From Methanonatronarchaeales archaeon (lineage in GTDB: Archaea > Halobacteriota > Methanonatronarchaeia > JAANXF01), in the NCBI GenBank assembly GCA_018263395.1, contig JAANXF010000014.1, forward strand, positions 1 to 64,000: DNA of 64,000 nucleotides, in the 5' to 3' direction. This document shows, one piece after another, positions 10,868-20,282 of this stretch; position 1 is the stretch's first letter; every line of letters begins with the position of its first letter. Below the pieces are notes generated by a model. It was not told the DNA's origin. It saw nothing but the letters and a program-made list of their open reading frames with translations, and ran no database searches. Position numbers and translations under genes: made by a program.

Positions 10868-11920
10868 ATGCCCATACGGGTGGCGCTGGCGGGAGTGGGG
10901 AACTGTGCATCCTCGTTGGTTCAGGGGGTGGAGTTCTACGGTGAATGTGGCGATGCCCCGGGCCTGATACACGCAGATTTCGGCGGTTACGGGATCGGCG
11001 ACATAGAATTCGTCGCCGCCTTCGACGTCGACGCCAGGAAGGTCGGGAGGGACCTCTCCGAGGCCGTATTCGAGGAGCCGAATTGCACGACGCGGTTCAG
11101 CGACGTCCCGGAGACGGGCGTCGAGGTGCGGCTGGCGCCCGTGATGGACGGGGTAGGCAGGTCCCTGTCCACCGAGGTCAGGGTAGGGGGAGACGAACCC
11201 GTCGACGTATCCCGGGTACTGCAGGAATCCGGCGCCGAGGTCTTGGTGAACTTTCTTCCCGTCGGATCGAGCGAGGCGACGGCGTTCTACGCCGGGGCCT
11301 CTCTGGAGGCGGGGGCAGCGTTCGTCAACTGCATCCCGGAGTTCATAGCCTCGGAACCGGCGTGGGCGTCCAGGTTCGAGGACGCGGGTCTACCGGTCCT
11401 GGGCGACGACGTGAAGAGCCAGTTCGGAGCCACGATGCTCCACCGCGCGGTAGTTCAGACGATGAGGGACCGCGGGGTCAGGGTCGAGAACACCTACCAG
11501 CTCAACGTCGGTGGAAACACGGACTTCAAGAACATGCTGGACGAGGAGAGGAACCGCACGAAGCGGGTCTCGAAGACGGAGGCCATAACCTCACTCCTGG
11601 ACGACGAAATCGGTGTCAGGATAGGGCCCTCCGATTACGTCGAGTTTCTGGACGACAACAAGCAGGCGTTCATGCAGGTCGAGGGCCGAAAGTTCGGCGA
11701 GACGCCGGTGAGCGTGGACATGAAGCTGAGCGTCGAGGACTCCCCCAACAGCGCGGGAGTGGTCGCCGAGGCGATAAGGGCCGCAAAGCTGGGCCTCGAC
11801 AGGGGGATTTCCGGCCCCATCGAGTCGGTATCGGCTTACCTCTTCAAACACCCCCCCGCCCGGATGGACGACGACGACGCGAGGAAGCTGGTGGAGAGCT
11901 TCATAAAGGGAGATTTATAA
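10868..11920 (+). CDS. Inositol-3-phosphate synthase family protein
   Basis: VALAGVGNCASSLVQGVEFY, NVGGNTDFKNMLD, GDDVKSQFGATMLH motifs of MIPS. Confidence 0.93.
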   Translation: MPIRVALAGVGNCASSLVQGVEFYGECGDAPGLIHADFGGYGIGDIEFVAAFDVDARKVGRDLSEAVFEEPNCTTRFSDVPETGVEVRLAPVMDGVGRSLSTEVRVGGDEPVDVSRVLQESGAEVLVNFLPVGSSEATAFYAGASLEAGAAFVNCIPEFIASEPAWASRFEDAGLPVLGDDVKSQFGATMLHRAVVQTMRDRGVRVENTYQLNVGGNTDFKNMLDEERNRTKRVSKTEAITSLLDDEIGVRIGPSDYVEFLDDNKQAFMQVEGRKFGETPVSVDMKLSVEDSPNSAGVVAEAIRAAKLGLDRGISGPIESVSAYLFKHPPARMDDDDARKLVESFIKGDL

Positions 11921-13234
11921 GTGGCGAAGCGCAGTAACATAGGAAACATGCGGGGAGATATAGACGAAACGCTTTTCTACACCTCCTCCACCCTGTTGCT
12001 GGCCGCGGGGGTCTCCCTCGCCGTAGTGAAGGACTCCCTCCTCGTACTTGCGCTCGGGTTCTCCCTGCCGCTGTTTCTGCTGGTGGTACACCTGGAGGTC
12101 ATTCCTGTTTTTGTGTTGCCCTTCGCGGCGATTTTCGAGGGATTCAGGCGTTCGAGCCGGCGGCTCGACGGACCCATCGAAGAACCCCCCGAAGCCGAGA
12201 GGTTCACGGCCGTCGTGCCGGTGAGGAACGACGAATCGGTCCTGGAGAGGTGCGTCGAATCGATCAGAGAGCACCGCCTCGCCGAGGTCCTGATAGTCTA
12301 CGAGTCCGACTGCGTGGATTCGACGGCCACCGTAGCTAGGGAGCTTTCCCGCCTGGACGGGGTGGAGGCGGTCGAGAACCCACCGGAGCACGCGGGCTCC
12401 AAAGCGGGCGCTCTGAACTTCGCACTGAAGAGGGTGGATACGGAAATCGTAGCGGTATTCGATGCCGACCACGAGGCCCTGCCGGGCGACGTCGAGGGGG
12501 CGCTACGGCGACTCGCGCAGGAGCCGGACCTGGCGTACCTGTCGGGGAGGACGGTAAAGAGGGATAGCGGCCTGCTGGGAAAAATCGGTTACGGGGAGAG
12601 CCTGCTTTTCCACCAGATCCCTTCATACGTAATGGACCGGATAATCGGAATCCACATGCTCACGACGACGAACTGCTTCTTCAGGCGGGGTGAGGTCGAG
12701 GCCTGCGGCGGTTTCGACACCTCGGTCCTGACGGAGGACATGGAGCTCAGCGTCAGGCTGTTCCTGAGTGGAAAGAGGACCCGGTTCGACCCCTCCATCG
12801 TGAGCGTGGAGGACTCGGCCAGAAACGCCAGGGACTGGTGGGGCCAGAAAAAACGATGGATACGGGGCTCCATAGAGGTTTCGCGTAAAAACGCGCACAG
12901 GCCGCTTCTCGATAAACCGGGTTTGCGTGGCCTCGCCCTCTCGCTTTTCCTCCTGACGATTCCCTTCGTCTATCCCATAACGGTGGTGCTCAGCGGATAC
13001 CTGCTGCTGACCCTGTTCACGGGCGGGACCTTCGCACTGTTCCCGCTGCTGTTTCCGGGAGTTCTGGTGGCCTACATGGCCAGGAGCGATTCCGGTGCAG
13101 GCCTCAGCGGTGGACCGTCCCCGGCCCACCTTCTGTCCCCCTTTTTCCTCATGCTCGCGTCCTTCGTAGGGATGAGGGCGATATGCGAGGAGGTCGCGGG
13201 AACCGAGGCCCAGTGGTACAGGGTGTCTCGCTAG
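11921..13234 (+). CDS. Membrane-associated GT2 family glycosyltransferase
   Basis: DADHEAL, TEDMELSVRL, QKKRWIRG; start could also be 11948. Confidence 0.85.
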   Translation: MAKRSNIGNMRGDIDETLFYTSSTLLLAAGVSLAVVKDSLLVLALGFSLPLFLLVVHLEVIPVFVLPFAAIFEGFRRSSRRLDGPIEEPPEAERFTAVVPVRNDESVLERCVESIREHRLAEVLIVYESDCVDSTATVARELSRLDGVEAVENPPEHAGSKAGALNFALKRVDTEIVAVFDADHEALPGDVEGALRRLAQEPDLAYLSGRTVKRDSGLLGKIGYGESLLFHQIPSYVMDRIIGIHMLTTTNCFFRRGEVEACGGFDTSVLTEDMELSVRLFLSGKRTRFDPSIVSVEDSARNARDWWGQKKRWIRGSIEVSRKNAHRPLLDKPGLRGLALSLFLLTIPFVYPITVVLSGYLLLTLFTGGTFALFPLLFPGVLVAYMARSDSGAGLSGGPSPAHLLSPFFLMLASFVGMRAICEEVAGTEAQWYRVSR

Positions 13235-14130
13235 CCCAGGAGGTACCCGGCACACATGAGCAGCACGGTAGCGCTGTAGGCACCCACCATCATCCGGTTG
13301 GCGTCCTCGAACCCCTCCTCCCCTATCCGTCTCCTCGCCACGAAGAAGGCGCCTGCGGGGAGCGGAGCGGCAACGACCGCCAGGGCTGCGGAGCGCGGGA
13401 AGACGCCGGTGACCGATGCGGCGGCCAAACCGGCGTAAAGCGCGAATACCAGTGCACCGAAAATATTTACGCCGGCCTCGCGCCCCACCCTCGCCACCAG
13501 GTTCATCTTGCCGGCCGCGAGGTCCTCTTCGCGGTCCGGTACCTCGTTCAGTACGATCATGCACAGCATGAGGCCCCCCGGTACGAGGCCTATCAGCAGG
13601 CTCTCCAGGGTCACCGAAGAGGTCTGAACGAAGTAGGAGCCTGCGGTTATGACCGGGCCGTAACCTACGAGCATCGCTACCTCACCCATCCCGCGGTACG
13701 CTAAACGGAAGGGAGGGGAACTGTAGGTAACCGAGATGGCGACCCCTATCAGCCCTATCACCAGGAGCTCCACCCCCTTCAACCAGGCCAGGTAGATCCC
13801 TATCGAGGCCGCGACACCGTACGCGACGGCCACCCCTCGAAGCGCCTCTTCCGGGGTGAGCAGACCGTCCACGAATACCCCGCTTCCACCGGAGTACGGG
13901 TTCTTACCGTCCGTCGAGGAGCGGTCCGTGCCCGCCCTGTAGTCCAGGGCGTCGTTGAGGACGGTCAACCCCACCTGTACGAGTCCGGCACCGAGGAACG
14001 CCAGACCGAACGCGCCCGGGTCAAACACCGATTCGGCCCGGTACGCCGCGACCGTACCCAGGACCACGGGAAGCACCCCCTGCGGCAGGAACTTGGGCCT
14101 CGCGGCCCTGAGCCATACGCCGGGCCTCAT
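13231..14130 (-). CDS. UbiA/MenA-type prenyltransferase
   Basis: NDALDYRAGTD and NEVPDREEDLAAGKMNL Asp-rich motifs. Confidence 0.85.
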   Translation of the reverse strand: MRPGVWLRAARPKFLPQGVLPVVLGTVAAYRAESVFDPGAFGLAFLGAGLVQVGLTVLNDALDYRAGTDRSSTDGKNPYSGGSGVFVDGLLTPEEALRGVAVAYGVAASIGIYLAWLKGVELLVIGLIGVAISVTYSSPPFRLAYRGMGEVAMLVGYGPVITAGSYFVQTSSVTLESLLIGLVPGGLMLCMIVLNEVPDREEDLAAGKMNLVARVGREAGVNIFGALVFALYAGLAAASVTGVFPRSAALAVVAAPLPAGAFFVARRRIGEEGFEDANRMMVGAYSATVLLMCAGYLLG

Positions 14131-14148
14131 CGACGGGTAACCTCGTGC

Positions 14149-14925
14149 CTAGTTCTCAAAACGCCACCCCTGGAGCCCAAGGATATCGTCGTCGGAAAGG
14201 TCCGAGAGGCTGTCGACCACGACGTCCGCGTCGCCCGGCCCGTCACCTACGCCGGTCATCACCAGTGCGGACCTCATTCCGGCATTTACGGCTCCCGCGA
14301 TGTCCGTGCCGGGACGGTCCCCGACCACGAGGCACTCTGAGGGCTCTGCCCCCACGGCCCGTGCAGCGTAGAGCATGAGCTCCCTGTTCGGTTTGCCCAC
14401 GACTGCCCCGGGCTCGAACCCCATCCCCCTCAGGGCACCGACCACGCAACCCGCCCCCGGATGCAGCCCGTCCTCCGTGGGGTACGTGGGGTCGTCGTTC
14501 GTAGCCACGAGCTCCGCCCCATCCAGGAGCTCCTGCAGACCGGAATCAAGGCCGTCGTACGTGAGGTGCCTGTTCATGCCGGCTACGACGTAGTCGGCAC
14601 CGCTATCGACGGGCGTGTGGCCCGCCGTGCGAAGCTCCCGCGCAAGGCCGCGCTCCCCCACGACGTGGACCCTGAACCTGCCCATCTCTGCGAGGTACCG
14701 GGCCGTCGCGTAGGCAGAGTTGACTATATCCGACGCCTCGACCTCCAGCCCCATCCCCCCGAGCTTCTCGGCGAATGAGGCCCTGGTCCTCGTAGAGTTA
14801 TTGGAGAGGAACAGGACGTCGAACGCGTTTCGCAGCTCCCGGGTGCGCTCGATGGAGCCCGGGATCGGAGTATCGCCCCTGAAAACCACGCCGTCCATGT
14901 CGAGGAGAATCGCCTCCACAGTCAT
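14149..14925 (-). CDS. HAD-IIA hydrolase (NagD-like)
   Basis: LLDMDGVVFRGDTPIPG, LSNNSTRTR, VVGDRPGTDIAGAVNAGM. Confidence 0.9.
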   Translation of the reverse strand: MTVEAILLDMDGVVFRGDTPIPGSIERTRELRNAFDVLFLSNNSTRTRASFAEKLGGMGLEVEASDIVNSAYATARYLAEMGRFRVHVVGERGLARELRTAGHTPVDSGADYVVAGMNRHLTYDGLDSGLQELLDGAELVATNDDPTYPTEDGLHPGAGCVVGALRGMGFEPGAVVGKPNRELMLYAARAVGAEPSECLVVGDRPGTDIAGAVNAGMRSALVMTGVGDGPGDADVVVDSLSDLSDDDILGLQGWRFEN

Positions 14926-15509
14926 CGAGACACGAACCCGTTTCCGCGCTCGAAGAACCTGAGCTCCCTGTCGCAGTCCACGCCCAGACCTATCCTGCGC
15001 GAGGTACCGTAATTCTCCACGGGCTCTCCCCTCTCTACCCTGAGCTCCCCCTCGAGCAGGTCCGTCCCGCAGTACCTCCTGGATACGTCGAGTGCCTCGG
15101 TGAGCCTTCCGGGGCCGCTGGCGAGCTTCGCCACGTCCTCCACGCCACGCCGTTGCCTCATCGTGTCCACGCCGCTAACGGGTTCGAGGGCCCTGACCAG
15201 AACTGCACCGGGGAGCCTCCTCCTGCGGGTGACGACGTTGAACATCTCGTGCACCCCGTAGCACAGGTAGACGTAGGCCCTGCCGGGCTCGCCGTACATG
15301 GCCCGGTTGCGCGGCGTGGGGCCGGTGGACGCGTGTGACCCCGGGTCCTCCCTGCCCCCGTACGCCTCGGCCTCGACTATTCTTCCCGACGCCTCGCCGT
15401 GCACGAGGAGGCATCCCAGCAGGTCCCTCGCGACCCGGCCCGGCTCCCGTTCGAAAAAAGCCCCGTTCATCGGTTTATGGACCTCCGGCTTCACGGATTC
15501 CGGACTCAT
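14922..15509 (-). CDS. 3-methyladenine DNA glycosylase (AAG/MPG family)
   Basis: VARDLLGCLLVH, EAYGG.EDPGSHA, RNRAMYGEPGRAYVYLCYGVHEMFNVV; start overlaps the upstream stop (ATGA). Confidence 0.93.
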   Translation of the reverse strand: MSPESVKPEVHKPMNGAFFEREPGRVARDLLGCLLVHGEASGRIVEAEAYGGREDPGSHASTGPTPRNRAMYGEPGRAYVYLCYGVHEMFNVVTRRRRLPGAVLVRALEPVSGVDTMRQRRGVEDVAKLASGPGRLTEALDVSRRYCGTDLLEGELRVERGEPVENYGTSRRIGLGVDCDRELRFFERGNGFVSR

Positions 15510-16732
15510 TCTCCGTGCAGACCCACCCTTCCCTCGAGGTTCATCAGCTCGTAGATTACGTCTCTCCCCCTCAACCTGTGCAGGTTTCCTCCTCCACAAC
15601 TCCCCTCCCCGAAGCTCTCCGAGTCGTCGGGGCGTACCTCCGGCCCGTGTACGAGGATGGGCACCGGGTCCCCCGAGTGTCTGCCTATACTGCAGGGAGT
15701 GGAGTGGTCCGCCGTGACCGCCACGTGTCCCCCGTGGGCAGCCCTCAGCTCGCCCACCATCGCGTCTACGGCCTCTATGACATCTACCTTGTCCCCGCAC
15801 CTGCCGTCGTGAGACGCGTTATCCGTGCCCTTCACGTGCACGAAGAGAAAGTCGGAATTAGCGGCCCCTGCCGCCTCCTCCGCCTCCGCCTCGACCTGCT
15901 CCACGTCCCCCATCGAGACCACGCTCTCGTCCAGCCCGACCGGCTTCAGCCCAGCGGAGAGGCACACCCCTCTGTACAGGGCCACCGGTGCGACGAAACT
16001 CCCCCTGACCCCGAACCGCTCGTAGAACCCCTCCAGGTCCGGAACGACCCCGGCGCCCCTGATGAGGAGCCGGTTAACGGGGGGCTTTCCCTCAGTGGAC
16101 CGCCTCTCGTTGATCTCGCTGCCCTCGAGTATTTCGTGAAACTTCTCCCCGAGGGCGTTCAGCACCTCGGCGGTGCGCCTCGCCTCCTCGCTGCCGTCCA
16201 GCGGCTCTACGACCGGGACCTCCGTTCCCTCAACGTGGGGGTCGGCGTCCCCGACAGCCCTGGAGAGACCCGTCCCCCTCAGCACCACTGCACACCTGTG
16301 CTGGGTCGTGTGCCTGACCCGTGCCTCCACGCCGGGAAAGCCGTCCGGCGAAACCCCGTCGAGCAGGGAGGCAAGCTCGTCGCCCTCCTCGACGTCTCGA
16401 CCCGCCCTCCTGTCCACCACGACGCCGTCCTCCACCGTCGCGAAGTTGCCCCTGAACGCGACGTCTCCCTCCTCGACCGTCAGGCCGGCGCCGAGCGCCT
16501 CGAAGCCGCCCCTCCCTGTGTAGTCGCAGTAAGGGTCGTACCCGAGGAGGGCGAGGTGGGCCGTGTCGCTCCCCGGGGGGACACCGGGACGAACGACGTC
16601 CACGAGGCCGGTCGCTCCCCCATCGGCAAGCCCGTCGAGGTGAGGGGTATTCGCGGCCTCCAGCGGCGTTTCTCCTCCCAGCGAGGCCACCGGCCTGTCG
16701 CCCATTCCGTCGACGACCACCAGGATTGCCAT
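15506..16732 (-). CDS. apgM: Archaeal 2,3-bisphosphoglycerate-independent phosphoglycerate mutase
   Basis: VVVDGMGDRP, GSDTAHLALLGYDPYCDYTGRGGFEALG, VTADHSTPC; start at ATG 16732. Confidence 0.92.
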   Translation of the reverse strand: MAILVVVDGMGDRPVASLGGETPLEAANTPHLDGLADGGATGLVDVVRPGVPPGSDTAHLALLGYDPYCDYTGRGGFEALGAGLTVEEGDVAFRGNFATVEDGVVVDRRAGRDVEEGDELASLLDGVSPDGFPGVEARVRHTTQHRCAVVLRGTGLSRAVGDADPHVEGTEVPVVEPLDGSEEARRTAEVLNALGEKFHEILEGSEINERRSTEGKPPVNRLLIRGAGVVPDLEGFYERFGVRGSFVAPVALYRGVCLSAGLKPVGLDESVVSMGDVEQVEAEAEEAAGAANSDFLFVHVKGTDNASHDGRCGDKVDVIEAVDAMVGELRAAHGGHVAVTADHSTPCSIGRHSGDPVPILVHGPEVRPDDSESFGEGSCGGGNLHRLRGRDVIYELMNLEGRVGLHGE

Positions 16733-16757
16733 CCCCTGTGGATTGCCTCCGTCCAAG

Positions 16758-17561
16758 TTAACGCTTTTCGCGGAGAATCCCGGGAACAGGGGGGAACTCC
16801 CTCTTGTGCCGGCTGGAATCGACCATTTCGAGAATCGATTCCACACCGTCGAGGGAGAGGCCGGTTCTCGAGGCGGTCTCCTCGGGGGATAACCCGGAGT
16901 CGAAGAGGAGGTGGAGAACCGGGTCCAGCTCGCCGTAGCCGAAGCCGATCTCGTCCCGGTCGACCTGCCCGGGGTACAGCTCCGCGGAGGGTTCCCTCTC
17001 CAGCACCTCCTCCGGAACGCCGACGTGTTCGCCGAGGGCGAAAACCTGTGTCTTGTAGAGGCCACCGATCGGTAGCAGGTCTGCGGAGCCGTCGCCGTAC
17101 TTCGTGAAGTAGCCGAGCAGCAGCTCGCTGCGGTTACCGGTTCCCAGCACCAGCAGGTCCCTCGAGTTGGCCACGAAGTAGGTAAGGGCCATCCTCACCC
17201 GTGGCGCCACGTTTATCCGGGCCCTGTCAGTGGGCTCCGCGAGTTCGCTGCCGGTCCTCACTAGCTCCCTCACCGGCGCCTCGATATCTGCGCTTCTCCA
17301 GTTAATCCCGAGCCTGCCTGCGAGGTTCTCCGCGCCCCGTGGCCCGGATTCGCCACCGGTTCCCGACCCGGGCAATCCGATGCCGAACACCCTGCCCCGG
17401 GCCAGTGCCTTCGAGGCGAGTACAGCCACCAGAGAGGAGTCGACTCCGCCGCTCATCGCTACTACGGCGCCCCTGGCCCCGGCCTCCTCTACGACCTCCC
17501 TGATGAAGTCCTCGATTCTCTCCGAAACGTCGGTGCAGAACTCCTCGCCTGTCCGTATCAC
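16758..17561 (-). CDS. nadE: NAD+ synthetase
   Basis: SGGVDSSLVAVLA PP-loop; GTGNRSELLLGYFTKYGDGSADLLPIGGLYKTQV. Confidence 0.95.
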   Translation of the reverse strand: MIRTGEEFCTDVSERIEDFIREVVEEAGARGAVVAMSGGVDSSLVAVLASKALARGRVFGIGLPGSGTGGESGPRGAENLAGRLGINWRSADIEAPVRELVRTGSELAEPTDRARINVAPRVRMALTYFVANSRDLLVLGTGNRSELLLGYFTKYGDGSADLLPIGGLYKTQVFALGEHVGVPEEVLEREPSAELYPGQVDRDEIGFGYGELDPVLHLLFDSGLSPEETASRTGLSLDGVESILEMVDSSRHKREFPPVPGILREKR

Positions 17562-18547
17562 GGCCTCACCCTGTCGAAGCCCACGAACTCTAGCCCCTCC
17601 CCCATCGACGCGAAAACCATCTTTTTCCGCACGGAGTGTGCCAGCCTGACGGAACCCGACAGCTCGGGGGGGTCGAAGACGTGGTCCGGTTCCAGTCCGT
17701 GTACGAGGTGCTCGGCGTGAGGGAAGTCGTCCAGGGATTCGAAGTAGCTGTAAGTCCTGAAGTGGCTGCCGAACTTGAAACCGGTTTTCGGGACGAGTCC
17801 GCTGCTACGGAGCTTTCCGTATAACCTGCTCTTATCGTCGAACTCCTCCTCCAGGGCGCGCGCCTGTTCCAGGAACTCCCTCCGGGGGACGTCAAGCTCC
17901 AGCCTGCCGCTTTCGAGGAGGTGGTGAGCCTCTACGAGGGAGAGCTGCACCAGGTCACCCAGCGGCTGGCCGTAGAACTCCTCCTCGTGCAGACGCTTCT
18001 CGTCCGTCACGACCCGGTCGCCGAGCATCGTGCCGTCGCACGAGAACTCCGCCTCGACGTGCTCCCCCGACATCCGGGGAGCCGAGAGGGCGTAGTGGGT
18101 CACGTCCCCCTCCTCGTCGACCACGCTGTACACCGCCCTCCTCCTGAGGGCTTCGGCCTCCCTGACGCCCCGCCTGGCCTCGGCCAGCCGAATCCCTTCT
18201 CTCTCAGAGACGGCGTGCACGAGGAGCTTTGCCGGAGCCTCTCCCGGCCCCTTCCCCCGTGGGTAGACCAGGAAGTCCGCCGCTGCTCCGCCGTGGCTCA
18301 GGTGGAATCCCCTGGACCTGAGGTCCCTGTACACCAGGTACTCGACCTCTAACTGATCCCTTCCCGAAGCCAGGATTTCCTCCAGCGTACCGTCGAGTTT
18401 GCCCTTCTCTACCAGGTAGGCCTCCTCCACCCCGCTCAGCCTGAGGCCGTCAGGGGTCTCTTCTCCGTAGAACGCCTCCCCGAGTTCCCTTACCGTGCCC
18501 GGGTCACTCACGACCCTTCCCATCGACACTAACCTCTGCCGAGGCAC
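17558..18547 (-). CDS. endA: tRNA-splicing endonuclease (tandem-repeat type)
   Basis: 329 aa with two repeats; catalytic C-terminal KTGFKFGSHFRTY, HAEHLVH, SVRLAHSVRKKMV. Confidence 0.92.
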   Translation of the reverse strand: MPRQRLVSMGRVVSDPGTVRELGEAFYGEETPDGLRLSGVEEAYLVEKGKLDGTLEEILASGRDQLEVEYLVYRDLRSRGFHLSHGGAAADFLVYPRGKGPGEAPAKLLVHAVSEREGIRLAEARRGVREAEALRRRAVYSVVDEEGDVTHYALSAPRMSGEHVEAEFSCDGTMLGDRVVTDEKRLHEEEFYGQPLGDLVQLSLVEAHHLLESGRLELDVPRREFLEQARALEEEFDDKSRLYGKLRSSGLVPKTGFKFGSHFRTYSYFESLDDFPHAEHLVHGLEPDHVFDPPELSGSVRLAHSVRKKMVFASMGEGLEFVGFDRVRP

Positions 18548-18606
18548 CCTTCTAATTAACGCGTCTGGCCGGCCGGTCCGGCTGTGCCTAACGGGCCGGG
18601 ACAGGG

Positions 18607-20280
18607 GTGGAGAGGGTACTTGAACCTCCCGGGAGCCGAAAAAGTTCTAAACCGTCTCTTAACCATAAGTTGGTCGTGTCCGGAGGAGCGACCGACAGAG
18701 GCATCGACCGAACCCAGGAGAGTCGCGGAGAAGGGGGCGTCCTCTCGCACCTGCTCGACGACAGGTACCTCCTCACGGCCGTGGCCATCCTGCTGTTCGC
18801 GGCCTCCCTTCGCCTCTACTCCCTGAACGAAAGGATGTTTCACTACGACGAGGGCCAGGTACTCTACTTCGTCCACCTGGCGGCGGAGAGAGGAGCGTGG
18901 AGCTACAGCCCCGCCCTTCACGGCCCGCTGATGTTCCACGCCGGTTCACTGATACTCAGCTACCTGGGCGACGCCGAGTTCCTTTTCAGGCTTCCCGCCG
19001 TCGCCTTCGGAATCGGCACCGTCTCCACGCCCTTCCTGCTGAGAGACGAGCTGGGCGACAGGGCCTCTGCCTTCGCGGCGGTACTGCTGGCCACCTCGCC
19101 GCTGTTCCTTTACTACACGCGCTTCTACAGGAGCGACCCGGCCCTTCTCTTCTTCTCCTCAGTGGCCCTCGTTTCGGCCGCGGCCTTCGTACGAACCAGG
19201 AGGAGCAGGTACATCGTGGCGCTGGGCATTGCGGCGGGGTTCGCAGCGACCACGAAGGAGAACTTTCCGCTGGAAATCGGCATGTCGTTTCTCTTCCTGA
19301 TGCTGTTCCTCTCGCTATCCGCCAGGGTGAACGGAACCGGTCCGGGGGAGCTCGCCCGGGCCTTCCTGAGGCGGGTGCCGTGGTTGCTGCTCGCGTCCCT
19401 CCTGGCGTACGTGATCTTCGTCGCACTCTACGCCCCCCGCCCCGTAGAGCCGTCGCGGCTCCCCGGGACCCCGCTCACCGTCCTCTCTACGGCGCTGGAG
19501 TACTGGTCGGGTCACTCCGGCGGCGACGTCCCCTTCCTCCCGTTCTACGCGGCGCTCCTCCTGGTCGCGGAGCCACTGATCCTCGTGGCCGGCCTGACCG
19601 GCGCCTACCTCGGGTTGAGGGATGGAAGCCGGTTTCACGGGTTTCTCGCCGCGTGGGTCGTAATCGACCTGGTGGCGTACTCGGTAGTTGCAGACGGAAG
19701 GATGCCGTGGCTCGGAATCTACGGCCTTTACCCCCTCGCCCTGCTGGCGGGCACCGGCCTGGACCGGCTGGTCAGGGTGTGGCGCGAGTCGGATCGGGCC
19801 ACAGGGAGGGCGCTGCTGCTGGCGGGGGTGCTGCTGCTCTCCGGACACGGCGTCCAGGCGGCGGGCTCCAACTACGTATGGTACGACGACGCGGCGGGTA
19901 TATTCGACCTGGACCCGTACCCGGGCTACGACGGCTCGATGATAGTTCAGTGGGGACAGCCCGACCGCGAAGTCAGAGAAATTCTCGAGACGCTCAGGTC
20001 GCAGGCCGAGGAGAGGCACGGATCCCTCTGGCGCGACCTCAGGATACAGGTGGTGTCCGGCGACAAACTTATGCACCCGATGCAGTGGTACCTCAGGGAG
20101 TACAGAGATGTGGAGTACGTCGACGAACCCCGAGGCGATCCTCCTGTAGTGATGGTTCCCGGCTATCCACGGGACGAGCTGGCCGTCGAACTGGAGGGGT
20201 ACCGGGTTATGGAGGGCAGAATCACGCCCGGGGACCCCCTCACGCTTTACTACCGTCCCGTCAGGGACACAACCGGGTAG
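18607..20280 (+). CDS. TIGR03663-like membrane glycosyltransferase
   Basis: FHYDEGQVLYFVHLAAERGAWSYSPALHGPLMFH; polytopic; paired with a DUF2298-type protein. Start uncertain. Confidence 0.82.
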   Translation: MERVLEPPGSRKSSKPSLNHKLVVSGGATDRGIDRTQESRGEGGVLSHLLDDRYLLTAVAILLFAASLRLYSLNERMFHYDEGQVLYFVHLAAERGAWSYSPALHGPLMFHAGSLILSYLGDAEFLFRLPAVAFGIGTVSTPFLLRDELGDRASAFAAVLLATSPLFLYYTRFYRSDPALLFFSSVALVSAAAFVRTRRSRYIVALGIAAGFAATTKENFPLEIGMSFLFLMLFLSLSARVNGTGPGELARAFLRRVPWLLLASLLAYVIFVALYAPRPVEPSRLPGTPLTVLSTALEYWSGHSGGDVPFLPFYAALLLVAEPLILVAGLTGAYLGLRDGSRFHGFLAAWVVIDLVAYSVVADGRMPWLGIYGLYPLALLAGTGLDRLVRVWRESDRATGRALLLAGVLLLSGHGVQAAGSNYVWYDDAAGIFDLDPYPGYDGSMIVQWGQPDREVREILETLRSQAEERHGSLWRDLRIQVVSGDKLMHPMQWYLREYRDVEYVDEPRGDPPVVMVPGYPRDELAVELEGYRVMEGRITPGDPLTLYYRPVRDTTG

Positions 20281-20282
20281 AG

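Noticed and set aside
18897-20282. N-terminal extension of the 1136-aa ORF
   Set aside because: Arg/Pro-rich alternate-frame translation over the TIGR03663-like gene; the real DUF2298 gene starts at 20283.
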